This document shows positions 1 through 9,252 of a stretch of 64,000 nucleotides of DNA, in pieces. The DNA is from DAOPXV01 sp964551445 (GTDB lineage: Bacteria > Muiribacteriota > UBA9980): contig CAZKCG010000010.1 of NCBI GenBank assembly GCA_964551445.1, positions 54,431 through 118,430 of the forward strand, given 5' to 3'. Positions within the stretch are counted from its first letter, which is position 1. Every line of letters begins with the position of its first letter. The notes beneath the pieces are model-generated. The model was not told the origin of the DNA. It did not search any database and was given only the letters and a program-made list of their open reading frames with translations. The translations under genes were made by a program, and so were the position numbers.

Positions 1-486
1 GGTCGAGATGTCGTATTTCTGAAGGAATATCATGATCGAGCGTATCTCGCTCTGAGTTTTCCAGGATTCGGCTATCTGGCCGAGCCTCCATTCGCCGATG
101 CCTTCGATCTCGAGAAGGCTGCGCGGCGCCTTGTCTATTATCTCGATCGTTTTTTCCTTGAAGTGGTCGGTTATGCGCTCCGCCATTTTCGGGCCGATCC
201 CGTGGATGAGGCCGGAACCCAGATATTTTTTAATGCCGAAAATGGTCGAGGGCAGAGTGACCTTATAGGTCCTGACCTTGAACTGTTTTCCATATTCCTT
301 GTGGCTGCCCCATTCACCGGTCATTTCAACGAATTCACCCACGTTTATGGAAGCGAAGGTCCCGACTATCGTAACGAGGTCTTTTTCATTCTTACAGCGG
401 GCGCGGGCTACGCAGTAATTTTTTTCCTCGTTGTAATAGGTTATCCGTTCTATGGTCCCGGCGATGGTGTCTAACGATTCACTCAT
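1..486 (-). CDS. recD2: RecD2-type DNA helicase, N-terminal part (runs off the window)
   Basis: This is the first 162 residues of a RecD-like 5'-3' DNA helicase; the rest lies beyond the window edge. An OB-fold-like region comes first (GTIERITYYNEEKNYCVARA), then VGEFVEMTGEW, then KYLGSGLIHGIGPKMAERI, which is the helix-hairpin-helix segment typical of RecD2 proteins, and a second one around LLEIEGIGEWRLGQIAESW. The helicase motor domains are not included. The ATG overlaps the stop of the upstream membrane-protein gene as ATGA, so the two are probably translationally coupled. RecD2 acts in DNA repair and recombination independently of RecBC. The family call is firm; activity cannot be judged from this fragment. 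Confidence 0.88.
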   Translation of the reverse strand, partial: MSESLDTIAGTIERITYYNEEKNYCVARARCKNEKDLVTIVGTFASINVGEFVEMTGEWGSHKEYGKQFKVRTYKVTLPSTIFGIKKYLGSGLIHGIGPKMAERITDHFKEKTIEIIDKAPRSLLEIEGIGEWRLGQIAESWKTQSEIRSIMIFLQKYDIST

Positions 487-2288
487 TTGTGCAATATCCT
501 CCTTACAGAGGTTATGATATAAAATACCGCGGCGGATCCGGCGATAACTATTGCCATCGTTTTAATATCCTCATAGTTGATCTTCAATATCGAATAATTG
601 ACGGTCATGAAAAACACCGCCAGTATTGGAATAGCCGGAATTCCGGTCCCTGTCGCCGCGACGGTGATAAAGGTCGTTACGAAGGCAAGTATGAAGCTTA
701 TGTATGTTTTTTTTATGTTGAGCTTGAAATTGAGCGCGCAGCCCATGAATATGGCCGCGAACAGAAAGTCGGATATGCCGATGAACTGCCTGAGCTGAGC
801 TGAACCAAGGGAAGGGTATTTTATAAGCAGGTAATCGAGCATGACGGATTTTTTAGTTATCAGTTCCGAGGTCACTCCGTAGAATACAGACCAGAGATCG
901 GCTATCGCGGCCACGAGGCAGAGCGGTATGAGGAAGGCTATTTCGTCTATCCTTGACGCGATTATTCGCCCTATCATCGCGGCGGCCGATATGAGGCCTA
1001 TGGTCGATACGACGGAGCCGAAAGCTTCGATGTATAAGTTAAGGCCGGCCGTCATGCTCACGAATGAAACATGGACGGTCACGAAAATAAAGGCGATTAT
1101 AGAATAGGCCATGAGGTTGAACGGGAGCTTCAAGATCTGAAATATTATGTAGAGCGATGAAATCGAAAGCGAAGCGCCGGATATCACATAGGCTATCCTT
1201 GGATGGATCCCGGGCAGAAGTTTCGCGCAGACCAGGACCGCCAGATATGCCGCCGCGAAGACGGCGTAGGACATCTGAAGCGAGCGAAGATCCGTCTGCG
1301 ACCAGGTTTTTCCGGCGCCCGGTTCAGCTTCGGCGGGCGTGTTGACCGATCTGAAGAAATCGACCAGCTGGTTGACGAAAATATTGATCTTCGAATTTAT
1401 GGGGTCGAACAGGAAAGCTACTAGCAGCGCCGAAAACAGACCGTAGACACGGTTTCCTGAGGGAAACATCTGCTGGAAGAAATTCTCGGAGAAATTCTGG
1501 ACCAATACGTAGATAGAGGATATGCATATGGTTAATATCGAATATATAAGAGCGTTATTAAAAATTATTGAAACATCGAAGGATTTGTACCGCACTATCA
1601 GCACGCCCAGCATGATCGTCGACGCGAAGAACGTCAGCGGAAAAAGAAGGAATGGATATACTATTTCGTTTCCGTTAAGCCCGAGAAGGCCCCGTTTACA
1701 ATAGATCATGACAAAGAACGAAAAAATCACCGGCGCGAATATCGACAGAAAAAGAAGCCGGATCTCGCCGTAGAATTCCATATTAACGGCCCGCATGCGG
1801 TAAGTTCTGAAAAACGGAATGAACGCGAGAAGAAGAATCAGCAAATAAACGGCGAAAAAAGTTTTAGCGGAAAAGCCGGGGTATATTATGAAACCGTAAT
1901 CGAAAGAGGTCACCGAGACCTGTATGGCGGCGTTGTTCAAAAGCCTTGCCAGAAAAAGAAAAATTATGAGAAACGGCGCGGTGATGATCCAGTACATCCA
2001 GTCGGAGCGGATCTTGAAATATTCCACATAGGCGTTATTGAAGCAGAAAAGTATGACCGGGAAAAATATCATCGGAAGCGACTGGGCGAAAAGAAATGAT
2101 TTGGATGTGTTCGAAGACAGGCCCATGATAGATTTCAGCTCGAAAAGGTCGGCGAGGATGAAAACGCACATCAGAGCGAGGAAAAAATAATTCTTCGGGT
2201 TCTTCGTATTTTTTTCGTAAACGAAAAATCCGAGCCATGTCGTTAAAAAAACGAATATAAGGGGCAGAAGGATGTATAGATCTTTCAT
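483..2288 (-). CDS. Large multi-pass membrane protein with a 7TM-sensor-like N-terminal half
   Basis: This 601-residue protein is almost entirely hydrophobic, with about 15 predicted membrane segments. Residues 1-315 resemble the 7TM input region of membrane histidine kinases: a run of helices, then RYKSFDVSIIFNNALIYSIL, then a helix ending in LLVAFLFDPINSKINIFVNQ, which in the kinases leads into the cytoplasmic output domain. No kinase follows. A short charged linker (about 316-335) is followed by a second block of about eight helices with no recognised motif. The ATG overlaps the stop of the dTDP-glucose dehydratase gene and the stop overlaps the recD2 start, both as ATGA, so it is the middle gene of a coupled operon. 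A role in sensing or envelope biogenesis is possible, but I do not recognise a function. Confidence 0.8.
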   Translation of the reverse strand: MKDLYILLPLIFVFLTTWLGFFVYEKNTKNPKNYFFLALMCVFILADLFELKSIMGLSSNTSKSFLFAQSLPMIFFPVILFCFNNAYVEYFKIRSDWMYWIITAPFLIIFLFLARLLNNAAIQVSVTSFDYGFIIYPGFSAKTFFAVYLLILLLAFIPFFRTYRMRAVNMEFYGEIRLLFLSIFAPVIFSFFVMIYCKRGLLGLNGNEIVYPFLLFPLTFFASTIMLGVLIVRYKSFDVSIIFNNALIYSILTICISSIYVLVQNFSENFFQQMFPSGNRVYGLFSALLVAFLFDPINSKINIFVNQLVDFFRSVNTPAEAEPGAGKTWSQTDLRSLQMSYAVFAAAYLAVLVCAKLLPGIHPRIAYVISGASLSISSLYIIFQILKLPFNLMAYSIIAFIFVTVHVSFVSMTAGLNLYIEAFGSVVSTIGLISAAAMIGRIIASRIDEIAFLIPLCLVAAIADLWSVFYGVTSELITKKSVMLDYLLIKYPSLGSAQLRQFIGISDFLFAAIFMGCALNFKLNIKKTYISFILAFVTTFITVAATGTGIPAIPILAVFFMTVNYSILKINYEDIKTMAIVIAGSAAVFYIITSVRRILHK

Positions 2289-3343
2289 TTACCATTCATT
2301 TTGGGCGCGTAAAGCGTCTCGTAATACTTTTTATATTCACCGGAGATTATGTCCTCCCACCACGGGCGGTTATTGAGGTACCAGTCGATGGTCAATTCTA
2401 TACCGGCCTCGAATTCGACGGACGGTTTCCAGCCAAGTTCGCGCTGCATTCTGGACGAATCTATGGCGTAGCGGAGATCGTGGCCCGGCCTGTCCGATAC
2501 GTAAGTTATAAGATCGCGGCCGCCCGGGAATCCTTTTTTGGCGAGGATATCGCAGATGATGTGGACTATGTCGAGGTTCTTCCATTCGTTATTGCCGCCG
2601 ACGTTATAGACCTCGCCGCATTTTCCTTTGTGAAGGACCGCGTCGATGGCCGAGCAATGGTCGGTGACATAGAGCCAGTCGCGCACATTCGCGCCTTTTC
2701 CGTAAACCGGCAGCGGTTTTTTATTGAGTATATTTGCTATCATAAGCGGTATGAGTTTTTCAGGGAACTGGTACGGGCCGTAGTTGTTGGAACATCTGGT
2801 GGTGAGCACCGGCATTTTGTGAGTGTGATAATATGATCTTACAAGAAGGTCGGCGGCGGCTTTACTCGCGGAATATGGAGAATTTGGAGCGATCGGCGTC
2901 TCTTCCGTGAAAAGTCCGGTTTCGCCGAGGCTGCCGTAAACTTCGTCAGTCGATACCTGAAGGAACCTTTCAACGCCGTGTTTTCTGGCCGCGTCGAGAA
3001 GCACCTGGACTCCCTTTATATTGGCCTGGACGAATGGCGAGGAATCCATGATGGAGCGGTCGACATGGGATTCGGCGGCGAAATTGACGACATGGTCTAT
3101 CTTTTTATGGCCTGCGAAGATCTTTTCGACGTCTGATACGTCTGAAATGTCGCCTTTCACGAATCGATAATCGGCGTTTTTTTCAAGGCCGTCGAGGTTT
3201 TTAAGATTTCCGGCGTAAGTGAGCGCGTCAAAATTTATGACGGATAATTTACCGGCATATCCGTCAAGCATATATTTTATGAAGTTCGTGCCTATAAATC
3301 CGGCGCCGCCGGTTATAAGATATGTTTTTTTATCGTCTTGCAT
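2285..3343 (-). CDS. rfbB: dTDP-glucose 4,6-dehydratase
   Basis: This NAD-dependent short-chain dehydratase makes dTDP-4-keto-6-deoxyglucose, the precursor of dTDP-rhamnose and related surface sugars. The Rossmann motif is GGAGFIGTNFI near the N-terminus. The catalytic pieces are STDEVYGSLG and the YSASKAAAD segment (Tyr-x3-Lys), followed by RCSNNYGPYQFPEKLIPLMI, all diagnostic of RfbB/RmlB. The chosen ATG gives 352 residues, the usual family size, and has GGAGG seven bases upstream; an in-frame upstream start lacks this. It is the first gene of a three-gene minus-strand operon. The other rhamnose-pathway genes (rmlA, C, D) are not nearby. Confidence 0.95.
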   Translation of the reverse strand: MQDDKKTYLITGGAGFIGTNFIKYMLDGYAGKLSVINFDALTYAGNLKNLDGLEKNADYRFVKGDISDVSDVEKIFAGHKKIDHVVNFAAESHVDRSIMDSSPFVQANIKGVQVLLDAARKHGVERFLQVSTDEVYGSLGETGLFTEETPIAPNSPYSASKAAADLLVRSYYHTHKMPVLTTRCSNNYGPYQFPEKLIPLMIANILNKKPLPVYGKGANVRDWLYVTDHCSAIDAVLHKGKCGEVYNVGGNNEWKNLDIVHIICDILAKKGFPGGRDLITYVSDRPGHDLRYAIDSSRMQRELGWKPSVEFEAGIELTIDWYLNNRPWWEDIISGEYKKYYETLYAPKMNGK

Positions 3344-3461
3344 TTTTAAGACCTCCGTAAAAATATTCACATAATTTTATCAAAATCAGTTCGAAAATAA
3401 AAGAAATATATTTTTAAAAATAAAAAAGGGGCCGAAGAGTCAATGCGGCGACAATTAATGC

Positions 3462-3490
3462 TTGAATATTTCAATGCTTTATTATATAAT
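3462..3490 (+). promoter_or_regulatory. Sigma-70 promoter of the sensor kinase operon
   Basis: TTGAAT and TATAAT are separated by 17 bases. The predicted transcript starts near 3497, just before a GAAGAAG ribosome site and the ATG at 3521. This supports the internal start chosen for the downstream gene rather than a more upstream ATG. Confidence 0.75.
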
Positions 3491-3520
3491 AGAAATAAAA
3501 AAATTGAAGAAGAGTTTTTT

Positions 3521-4723
3521 ATGCAGCCGGATAAAGAAAACGTAAAAGTCATAATAGCGATAGATGATGAGCCGCAGAACCTGGAGCTCGTGGAACTTTA
3601 CATGAGAAATACCGGGTATGCCGTCCGCACTTTTCCTTCAGGCCTTGCCGCACTTGAATACATGGATTCGACGGCCGAGGATATCGTTCTTGTCATCGTG
3701 GACATAATGATGCCCGAAATATCAGGTTATGAAGTATGCTCCGCTATCCGTTCCCGGCCTAAATATAAGTTTCTCCCCATACTTGTCTCGTCAGGATTAT
3801 CAAGTTCGCCCGATAAGGTAAAAGCCATGGAATCCGGCGCCGACGACTTCGTCACCAAGCCGCTCGACAGGCAGACCCTTATGATACGCGTCAAGTCCCT
3901 GGTCAGGATCGGCGATCTGTACAACGACCTTATTTTTAAAAACCGTCAGCTCGAAGCCGCCGTGGAAAAATTAAAGATCGCGCAGGACACGATAATTCAG
4001 AACGAAAAATATATTTCGATAGTCGCGATGGCTCAGGGGATGGCCCACGAGATCTACAATCCGCTCACTATAATAAACGGGAACGTCGAGCGGATGCTCA
4101 TAAAAATTAAAAATCAGGACATAGCGGGCGAATTTCTGACCGAGATGGCCGGAAGCATCAAAAACGCCTCGTCGCGCTGCGTTAAAATAATCGAATCGCT
4201 TCAGATATATTCCTCGGAAAATATGAACATGGTTGAAAAAACCAGCGTCAACGAGATATTGAGAAAGGTCATAACCATATTCGAATCCGAATACCTCATA
4301 AAGCACAACATAACTTTCAGCGAGGACCTCGACGATAAGATCCCGCCCGTTAACTGCGATATCCAATCGCTCACTCAGGCGTTCATTAACATCATAATGA
4401 ATTCCCGGGAGGCGATCGGGGACGGCGGCCGCATCGCGGTGAGAACTAAATTCGAGAACGATAATATAGTTATCGATATTTCCGATACCGGGCGCGGTTT
4501 CAACGAAGAAATGCTCAGGAAAGCCTTCGACCCTTTTTATACCACGAAAAATAAGCCGATCGAGAACTCGGGCCTGGGGCTTCCGATGGCGCTCGGCATC
4601 GTAAAACTCCATAAGGGCGACATAACTATAAAAAATAACGAGGACGGGCGCGGGGCCGCGATCCGGATAACTATACCCAAGGATATCAAACTCGACAATA
4701 ATCTTTATAACGTAATATTTTAA
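3521..4723 (+). CDS. Response regulator receiver-histidine kinase hybrid (receiver first)
   Basis: This 400-residue cytoplasmic signalling protein has no membrane segment. An N-terminal receiver domain (about 10-128) carries the acidic pair in IAIDDEPQN, the phospho-acceptor Asp in VIVDIMMPEISGYEV, and the conserved Lys in DDFVTKPLDR. A coiled linker is followed by the H-box MAQGMAHEIYNPLTIINGNV and an ATPase domain with the N-box (FINIIMNSREAI), G1 (DISDTGRGF) and G2 (GLGLPMALGIVKLHKG) boxes. Receiver-first kinases usually respond to phosphorylation by an upstream kinase. The start is set by a promoter and ribosome site immediately upstream. It leads a four-gene run with 1-54 bp gaps. Confidence 0.9.
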   Translation: MQPDKENVKVIIAIDDEPQNLELVELYMRNTGYAVRTFPSGLAALEYMDSTAEDIVLVIVDIMMPEISGYEVCSAIRSRPKYKFLPILVSSGLSSSPDKVKAMESGADDFVTKPLDRQTLMIRVKSLVRIGDLYNDLIFKNRQLEAAVEKLKIAQDTIIQNEKYISIVAMAQGMAHEIYNPLTIINGNVERMLIKIKNQDIAGEFLTEMAGSIKNASSRCVKIIESLQIYSSENMNMVEKTSVNEILRKVITIFESEYLIKHNITFSEDLDDKIPPVNCDIQSLTQAFINIIMNSREAIGDGGRIAVRTKFENDNIVIDISDTGRGFNEEMLRKAFDPFYTTKNKPIENSGLGLPMALGIVKLHKGDITIKNNEDGRGAAIRITIPKDIKLDNNLYNVIF

Positions 4724-4777
4724 GGCTTTTTCAGCTTCGAAAAACGATTTCCATCAAATGATCAGCGGAGGGAAAAA

Positions 4778-5320
4778 ATGGACGATGAGACCAAATTACA
4801 GATAGAATATCAGTATCAGGTTTACTCGAGCGCTCAGGGCCTCGTGCCTCTCGCCGACGCCAAGGCGGGAGCGGTCATAGGCGCCAATCTCGCGCTCATA
4901 GCGACGCTCGCCAACGCCCCGTTCTTTATGGATAAATTTTATAAAATAGTGAATCTGCCGGCGCCGCAGGGGCCTGTAATGGCCGTTTTTATCGCATTCT
5001 GCGCTTTTACTATCGCGTCGATCTTAAGCGCGCTTCTGGTCTTATATCCGCGGCCTTCGAATACGATCAGCAAGCTTCGGCCGCCGAAACTTACCTTTTT
5101 CGAGCATATTCTCAAAAAACAGAGCGCCGACCGGTATTTAAGCGCAGTGAAAGATCTCGAGCCGGAAGCCGTGCTGCATGAAATGTGCTCTCAGAATTTC
5201 GAGGTGGCGAAGATATTAAGCCAGAAATACGCGATCTCGAAATTATCCATGGGAACTTTTATAATTTCGATGGCGAGCTGGCTCGTTTTGTTGTATCAGG
5301 TCTTCAGATATCAGTTTTAA
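4778..5320 (+). CDS. PycTM/DUF5706-like membrane protein
   Basis: This is a 180-residue protein with two membrane helices (about 30-50 and 68-92) and a third at the C-terminus (about 160-178). The order is a short cytoplasmic head, PLADAKAGAVIGANLALIAT, a helix pair, a long soluble loop, then NFEVAKILSQKYAISKLSMG leading into the last helix. This arrangement, including the Asp-x-Lys-Ala motif at the start of the first helix, matches the family of Pycsar transmembrane effectors (PycTM, DUF5706). In defence systems PycTM is next to a uridylate/cytidylate cyclase gene, but no such gene adjoins here. GGAGGG precedes the ATG. The family match is by eye and moderate; a housekeeping role is possible. 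Confidence 0.6.
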   Translation: MDDETKLQIEYQYQVYSSAQGLVPLADAKAGAVIGANLALIATLANAPFFMDKFYKIVNLPAPQGPVMAVFIAFCAFTIASILSALLVLYPRPSNTISKLRPPKLTFFEHILKKQSADRYLSAVKDLEPEAVLHEMCSQNFEVAKILSQKYAISKLSMGTFIISMASWLVLLYQVFRYQF

Positions 5321-5333
5321 GATCATTACGATT

Positions 5334-6494
5334 ATGAAAGATATTAACTTCGATAATTGCGTGACGAGCGCCATGGAGCCTTCGGTGTTATCTCACTTTA
5401 TAAGGCTCCACGAGTCTTTCGCCTATCGCAATCCCGTTTATTCAGGAAAATCCGGCGAAATTACCAGAAAACTTCTCGATGACGCCAGAAAAAATATAGC
5501 GGCTCTCATCAACGCCGATCCGTCTGAAATTTTTTTCACGTCGTCAGGAACGGAATCTAATAATCTGGCCGTAAAAGGCATTATGGCCGCGGCTTCTGCG
5601 CGCTCGAAAGGCTCGTTTCACAGGATCGTCTCGACGCCGTTCGAACATTCATCCGTCGCGTTCCCTGTTAAAACCCTCGCTTCGGCGGGTCACGCGGCGG
5701 TTCAATTAGAAGCGTCCGGAGACGGTTCGGTCAGTTTTTCCGGCGCGTCTGAAATTTTAAAGGACGCGAAACTTTTGACTGCCATTCATACGAGCCCGGA
5801 GAACGGACGCGCGATGCCGGTGTCACAACTGGCTTCCAGGGCTCGCGAGGCTGGCGCGCTGGTTCATTCGGACGCTTGTTTCGTTGCCGGCCGGATTAAA
5901 ATAGACGTTTCGGAGTTAAGGGTCGACACGCTTTCCATCTCGGGACATAAACTATGCGGACCTCCGGGGAGCGGCGCTCTCTACGTAAGGCGCGGAACGC
6001 GGGTCATGCCGCAGATCGAAGGCGGCCCGGAGGAGAACGGCCTCCGCGGAGGATTTTATAATATTCCTGCGATATCCGCAATGGGTATGGCGGCCGCGAT
6101 CGCCATTGAAGAAATGGACGCGAGGAATGAAAAAACGCGCCGCTTGAAAAATATTTTATGTGAAAAATTAAGTTCCGCCGTTAAAAATATAAAATGGGTG
6201 GCGGGAGTTTCGAATCCGCTGCCTTTTTACGCTTCATTCTGCCTGCCCGGCGTTAATTCCGAAGAACTTGTTTCCCGGTTTGAAGCCGGAAATATAATTA
6301 TATCTTCCGCGTCATGGTGCGTAAGTTCCGCCAATAAAGTTCCCGGGGCGCTATCGTCGCTCGGTCTTGATATCGACGACGCGGCGGGATACGTAAGGAT
6401 ATGCCTCGGCCATAATAACTGCGAAAGCGACGTAACCGCCCTGGCCGGAAAATTGATCGAATTTTATAGTGATAAAGATTTGAGGAGGAATTAA
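5334..6494 (+). CDS. Cysteine desulfurase-like PLP enzyme (NifS/IscS family)
   Basis: This 386-residue fold-type I PLP enzyme probably removes sulfur from cysteine for Fe-S cluster or thio-cofactor assembly. The cofactor region is clear: FTSSGTESNNLAVKGI, the aspartate segment HSDACF, and the Schiff-base lysine in SISGHKLCGPPGSGALYV. The sulfur-accepting Cys sits in ISSASWCVSS, aligned with the SGSAC loop of IscS-type enzymes. The N-terminal signature, normally YLDNNATT, is altered to NFDNCVTS, so it is a divergent member. I see no ribosome site, and translation may be coupled to the gene 13 bp upstream. No iscU partner is present. Confidence 0.85.
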   Translation: MKDINFDNCVTSAMEPSVLSHFIRLHESFAYRNPVYSGKSGEITRKLLDDARKNIAALINADPSEIFFTSSGTESNNLAVKGIMAAASARSKGSFHRIVSTPFEHSSVAFPVKTLASAGHAAVQLEASGDGSVSFSGASEILKDAKLLTAIHTSPENGRAMPVSQLASRAREAGALVHSDACFVAGRIKIDVSELRVDTLSISGHKLCGPPGSGALYVRRGTRVMPQIEGGPEENGLRGGFYNIPAISAMGMAAAIAIEEMDARNEKTRRLKNILCEKLSSAVKNIKWVAGVSNPLPFYASFCLPGVNSEELVSRFEAGNIIISSASWCVSSANKVPGALSSLGLDIDDAAGYVRICLGHNNCESDVTALAGKLIEFYSDKDLRRN

Positions 6495-6495
6495 A

Positions 6496-6813
6496 ATGAC
6501 ATTTCCACCGCCTGATTTTAATTTTGAAGTCGAGAATTGTCCGAAATGCTCTATGCCGGTTGATAACAGCGAAGTAATGATAGAGTGTCCAAAATGTTTC
6601 GCAAAACATCACCGGCGCTGCGTCAACGAAGGCGTCAAATGCGGCAGCGCCGAATGCGATTATGTTTTCAGCTGGAGCGATGAAGATAAAACGCTTGTTT
6701 TCAAAGAATTTTCCGGAAACGAAAGAAGGGATTCAGACAGGCGCAAGGCCGATATGGGAGCTCCGGACGGAGTCGAGCGCAGGGTCGGGCCGCGTCGCAG
6801 CGCCGACTTTTGA
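6496..6813 (+). CDS. Small prokaryotic RING-finger-like zinc protein
   Basis: This 105-residue protein has an N-terminal zinc-binding treble-clef: CPKCSMPVDNSEVMIECPKC, then HHRRCVNEGVKCGSAEC. The spacing resembles the bacterial RING-finger family 1 domain. The second half is a charged, arginine-rich tail (ERRDSDRR, GVERRVGPRR) with no predicted fold. A strong GAGGAGG ribosome site lies within the end of the desulfurase gene, only 1 bp upstream. It may be an adaptor for protein or nucleic-acid binding, but the partner is unknown. Confidence 0.75.
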   Translation: MTFPPPDFNFEVENCPKCSMPVDNSEVMIECPKCFAKHHRRCVNEGVKCGSAECDYVFSWSDEDKTLVFKEFSGNERRDSDRRKADMGAPDGVERRVGPRRSADF

Positions 6814-6868
6814 TCTTTAATTTCAAACGGTATTTTTTTACGGCAAAGCATTATCAGTTCTTTATTCT

Positions 6869-6897
6869 TTGACATTTTAACTTTTCTATGTTAAAAT
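6869..6897 (+). promoter_or_regulatory. Sigma-70 promoter upstream of the TPR-cyclase operon
   Basis: TTGACA and TAAAAT are separated by exactly 17 bases. The predicted start near 6904 leaves an untranslated leader of about 147 bases before the ATG at 7051. I see no riboswitch-like fold in that leader. Confidence 0.75.
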
Positions 6898-7050
6898 AAT
6901 ACTGAAATTTTGTTCTAATGTTTATGCATATATCATAAACAGAACAGGAAGCTTCATTGAAATTATCAAGAACCGTCTTCGCCCGGCGCTGATGTCATAA
7001 AAAATTATTGAAGTTCCGCGCGATAATCAAATAAGTTAATGTAAAAAATA

Positions 7051-9252
7051 ATGAAAAACGCAAATACTTTCAAAGAAAAATACCTCAAAGTTATAATTAC
7101 GGCCGTTATTTTTGCCGCCGTATTTTTCGCTTTCGTCCCGTTTCACGCTATGGCGCAGGGGACCGACCCGGTCGCGGTCATGCCGATCTCTATCGGCGAG
7201 GAAGACCAGCTTTTAAAGGAAGCGAAGAGTTTTTTCGATAACAGGGATTATAAAACTGCCATAAACAGGCTTGAAACGATAACTTTTATAAAAAAGACCG
7301 TTTCGGAGGACGTTAAAACTTTTCTCATCGAATGCCTGGCGAAACAGATAGAATCTGAAATGGTCCTTAAAAACTATAAAGAAGCGGCTTCGCTGAACAT
7401 GAAGATACTTACTCTTAAAAATTCCTTTGACTTCGTCTGGCTCAATAAACTTCTCAATATATATATGCTTTCCGGAAATTATAGAAAGACGCACGAACTT
7501 TGTCTTGAAATATTAGGCAAACAGGATATGCTGGCGCTTCCGGCCGAGAATCTCGCAAAGATCCACGGCAAACTCGCGGTTGTTTACGCCACATTCCATG
7601 ACAGCACTAAATGTTTTGAATCGCTTCTTGAAGCCGCTGTCAAGGACCCGAATATGAGGTCCATCAAATCTTACGCCGATATGATATTTCCCAAGTTCAT
7701 GGAATATAAAACTCTTTTAGACTACGCGGCGGCGCAAAACTCGGCTAAAAAATCAAAAGAAGCATATATGGCGGCGTATATCCACTCGAAAATATCGCCC
7801 GATTTTTTGAATTCCGAAAAACTCATATCTGAAATTTTAAAAACCGAACCTGCTCTTAAAGAAATCTTCAAAGACACCGCCGAGATAAGGCATACGGCCT
7901 CCGTTCAGGCGCCGGTTTCAACTTCAGAACCCGGCCTGGGGGATAGCGCATGGGTAACGCCCGTTGAATCGACAACGGCAGCGGTTGTTTTATCGAACGT
8001 GCCTTCACAATTAAAAGACGACAATAAAATTTCACGGCAGTCATCAAAAACCTCGCCTGAAGGAACAAGGGAATTTGACCAGGCGATCGGCCGCGGCGAG
8101 GAACTTTTCCTGACCGGTAAATATGAGGACGCCATAATCGAATATGAAAAAGCCCTTAAACTGGCTCCCGATAAAACTAAAGAAGAGATAAAGCGCAAGA
8201 TATTCGCCGCTTACTGGCGCTCACGCGAAGAATATATCAAGATGGCCGCATATTCATTTATCCTTATACTCCTCGCGGCGCTCTTTTATTATTTTAATCC
8301 GCTCAGCTTTTTCAATCGCGAACAATACGGCCTCATAAGCGTTTCTCAAACCATAAGAAACGGCGTGGGACTAATCGAACAGAAAAAATACCAGAAAGCC
8401 GTCTCGGAACTTGAAAAGCTTGTTGAAATGAAGCTTTCTTCAACTGAAACCATAGTTTTATTCTTAAATATAGGCATAGCTTATTATCATCTCAATTCTT
8501 ACGCGAGCGCGCTGATGGCTTTCCGCAAGGTCCTGCAGTACGATTATGAGAACGTCGAATCATACAGATATCTTGGAAGAATTTACATTAAAACGAAAGA
8601 GCGTTCGCATAAAGCGGTAGAGGTTTTTAATTTTCTGATCGACCACAAGATCTTCGACCTGGAAATGCTTAAAGCGGTCGCCGCGTATAACGCGTCGCAG
8701 AACCTCATAGACGATCGGGCGGTCCAGATAGCGATGGAAATAATAGGGAGCGAGCCTAATAACGAGACCGCCGGCAGAACGCTCGTTAAATATTTCAATA
8801 AAGTGAAGCGCATAGACGATGAAGCGTTGAAATTCGTCGAAAAATTCGTCGAATCATATCCCCGCGACATAGACGCCCACATCGTCATGCTGGAAATGTT
8901 TTACAGGCGAAAAGAATATCAGAAGATAATATCCGATTGCAACGTGCTTTTCGCCTTCGCGATCGATAATATCCTGGTTCATTCCATATTCATCGATTCG
9001 ATAGTCAACCTTCAAAAGCCGAAGATGCTGATAACGGAATATGAGCGCATGAGCCACGAGAATCCTGGTTCGCTCATCACAAACTTCATAAATCAATCCC
9101 TCAGATCGCTGATTCTTGAAAAAAGTTCGGTTCCCAGGGTCGATTACGCGATTGCCGTAAGAGTTAATTTCAACGTGTGTCATAAATGTTTTCATCTTAA
9201 TTTAAATGAATTCAACAATTGCCAGAGATGTGGGAGTGCGTTACAGTTATGA
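7051..9252 (+). CDS. Membrane TPR protein with C-terminal zinc ribbon
   Basis: This 733-residue protein has an N-terminal signal or membrane anchor (about 10-30, ending HAMAQG), a periplasmic TPR region, and a central membrane helix near residues 398-416 (MAAYSFILILLAALFYYF). Further TPR-like helical pairs follow, such as EQKKYQKAVSELEKLVEM and AYYHLNSYASALMAFRKVL. The C-terminus ends in a zinc ribbon, CHKCFHLNLNEFNNCQRCG. The ribosome site is weak, but there is a good promoter upstream. Its stop overlaps the cyclase start by ATGA, so the two are probably made together. I infer a scaffold role; the ligand is unknown. Confidence 0.82.
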   Translation: MKNANTFKEKYLKVIITAVIFAAVFFAFVPFHAMAQGTDPVAVMPISIGEEDQLLKEAKSFFDNRDYKTAINRLETITFIKKTVSEDVKTFLIECLAKQIESEMVLKNYKEAASLNMKILTLKNSFDFVWLNKLLNIYMLSGNYRKTHELCLEILGKQDMLALPAENLAKIHGKLAVVYATFHDSTKCFESLLEAAVKDPNMRSIKSYADMIFPKFMEYKTLLDYAAAQNSAKKSKEAYMAAYIHSKISPDFLNSEKLISEILKTEPALKEIFKDTAEIRHTASVQAPVSTSEPGLGDSAWVTPVESTTAAVVLSNVPSQLKDDNKISRQSSKTSPEGTREFDQAIGRGEELFLTGKYEDAIIEYEKALKLAPDKTKEEIKRKIFAAYWRSREEYIKMAAYSFILILLAALFYYFNPLSFFNREQYGLISVSQTIRNGVGLIEQKKYQKAVSELEKLVEMKLSSTETIVLFLNIGIAYYHLNSYASALMAFRKVLQYDYENVESYRYLGRIYIKTKERSHKAVEVFNFLIDHKIFDLEMLKAVAAYNASQNLIDDRAVQIAMEIIGSEPNNETAGRTLVKYFNKVKRIDDEALKFVEKFVESYPRDIDAHIVMLEMFYRRKEYQKIISDCNVLFAFAIDNILVHSIFIDSIVNLQKPKMLITEYERMSHENPGSLITNFINQSLRSLILEKSSVPRVDYAIAVRVNFNVCHKCFHLNLNEFNNCQRCGSALQL

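Noticed and set aside
3971..4612. A 213-codon open frame on the minus strand
   Set aside because: It is the antisense shadow of the histidine kinase domain, with no recognisable motif.
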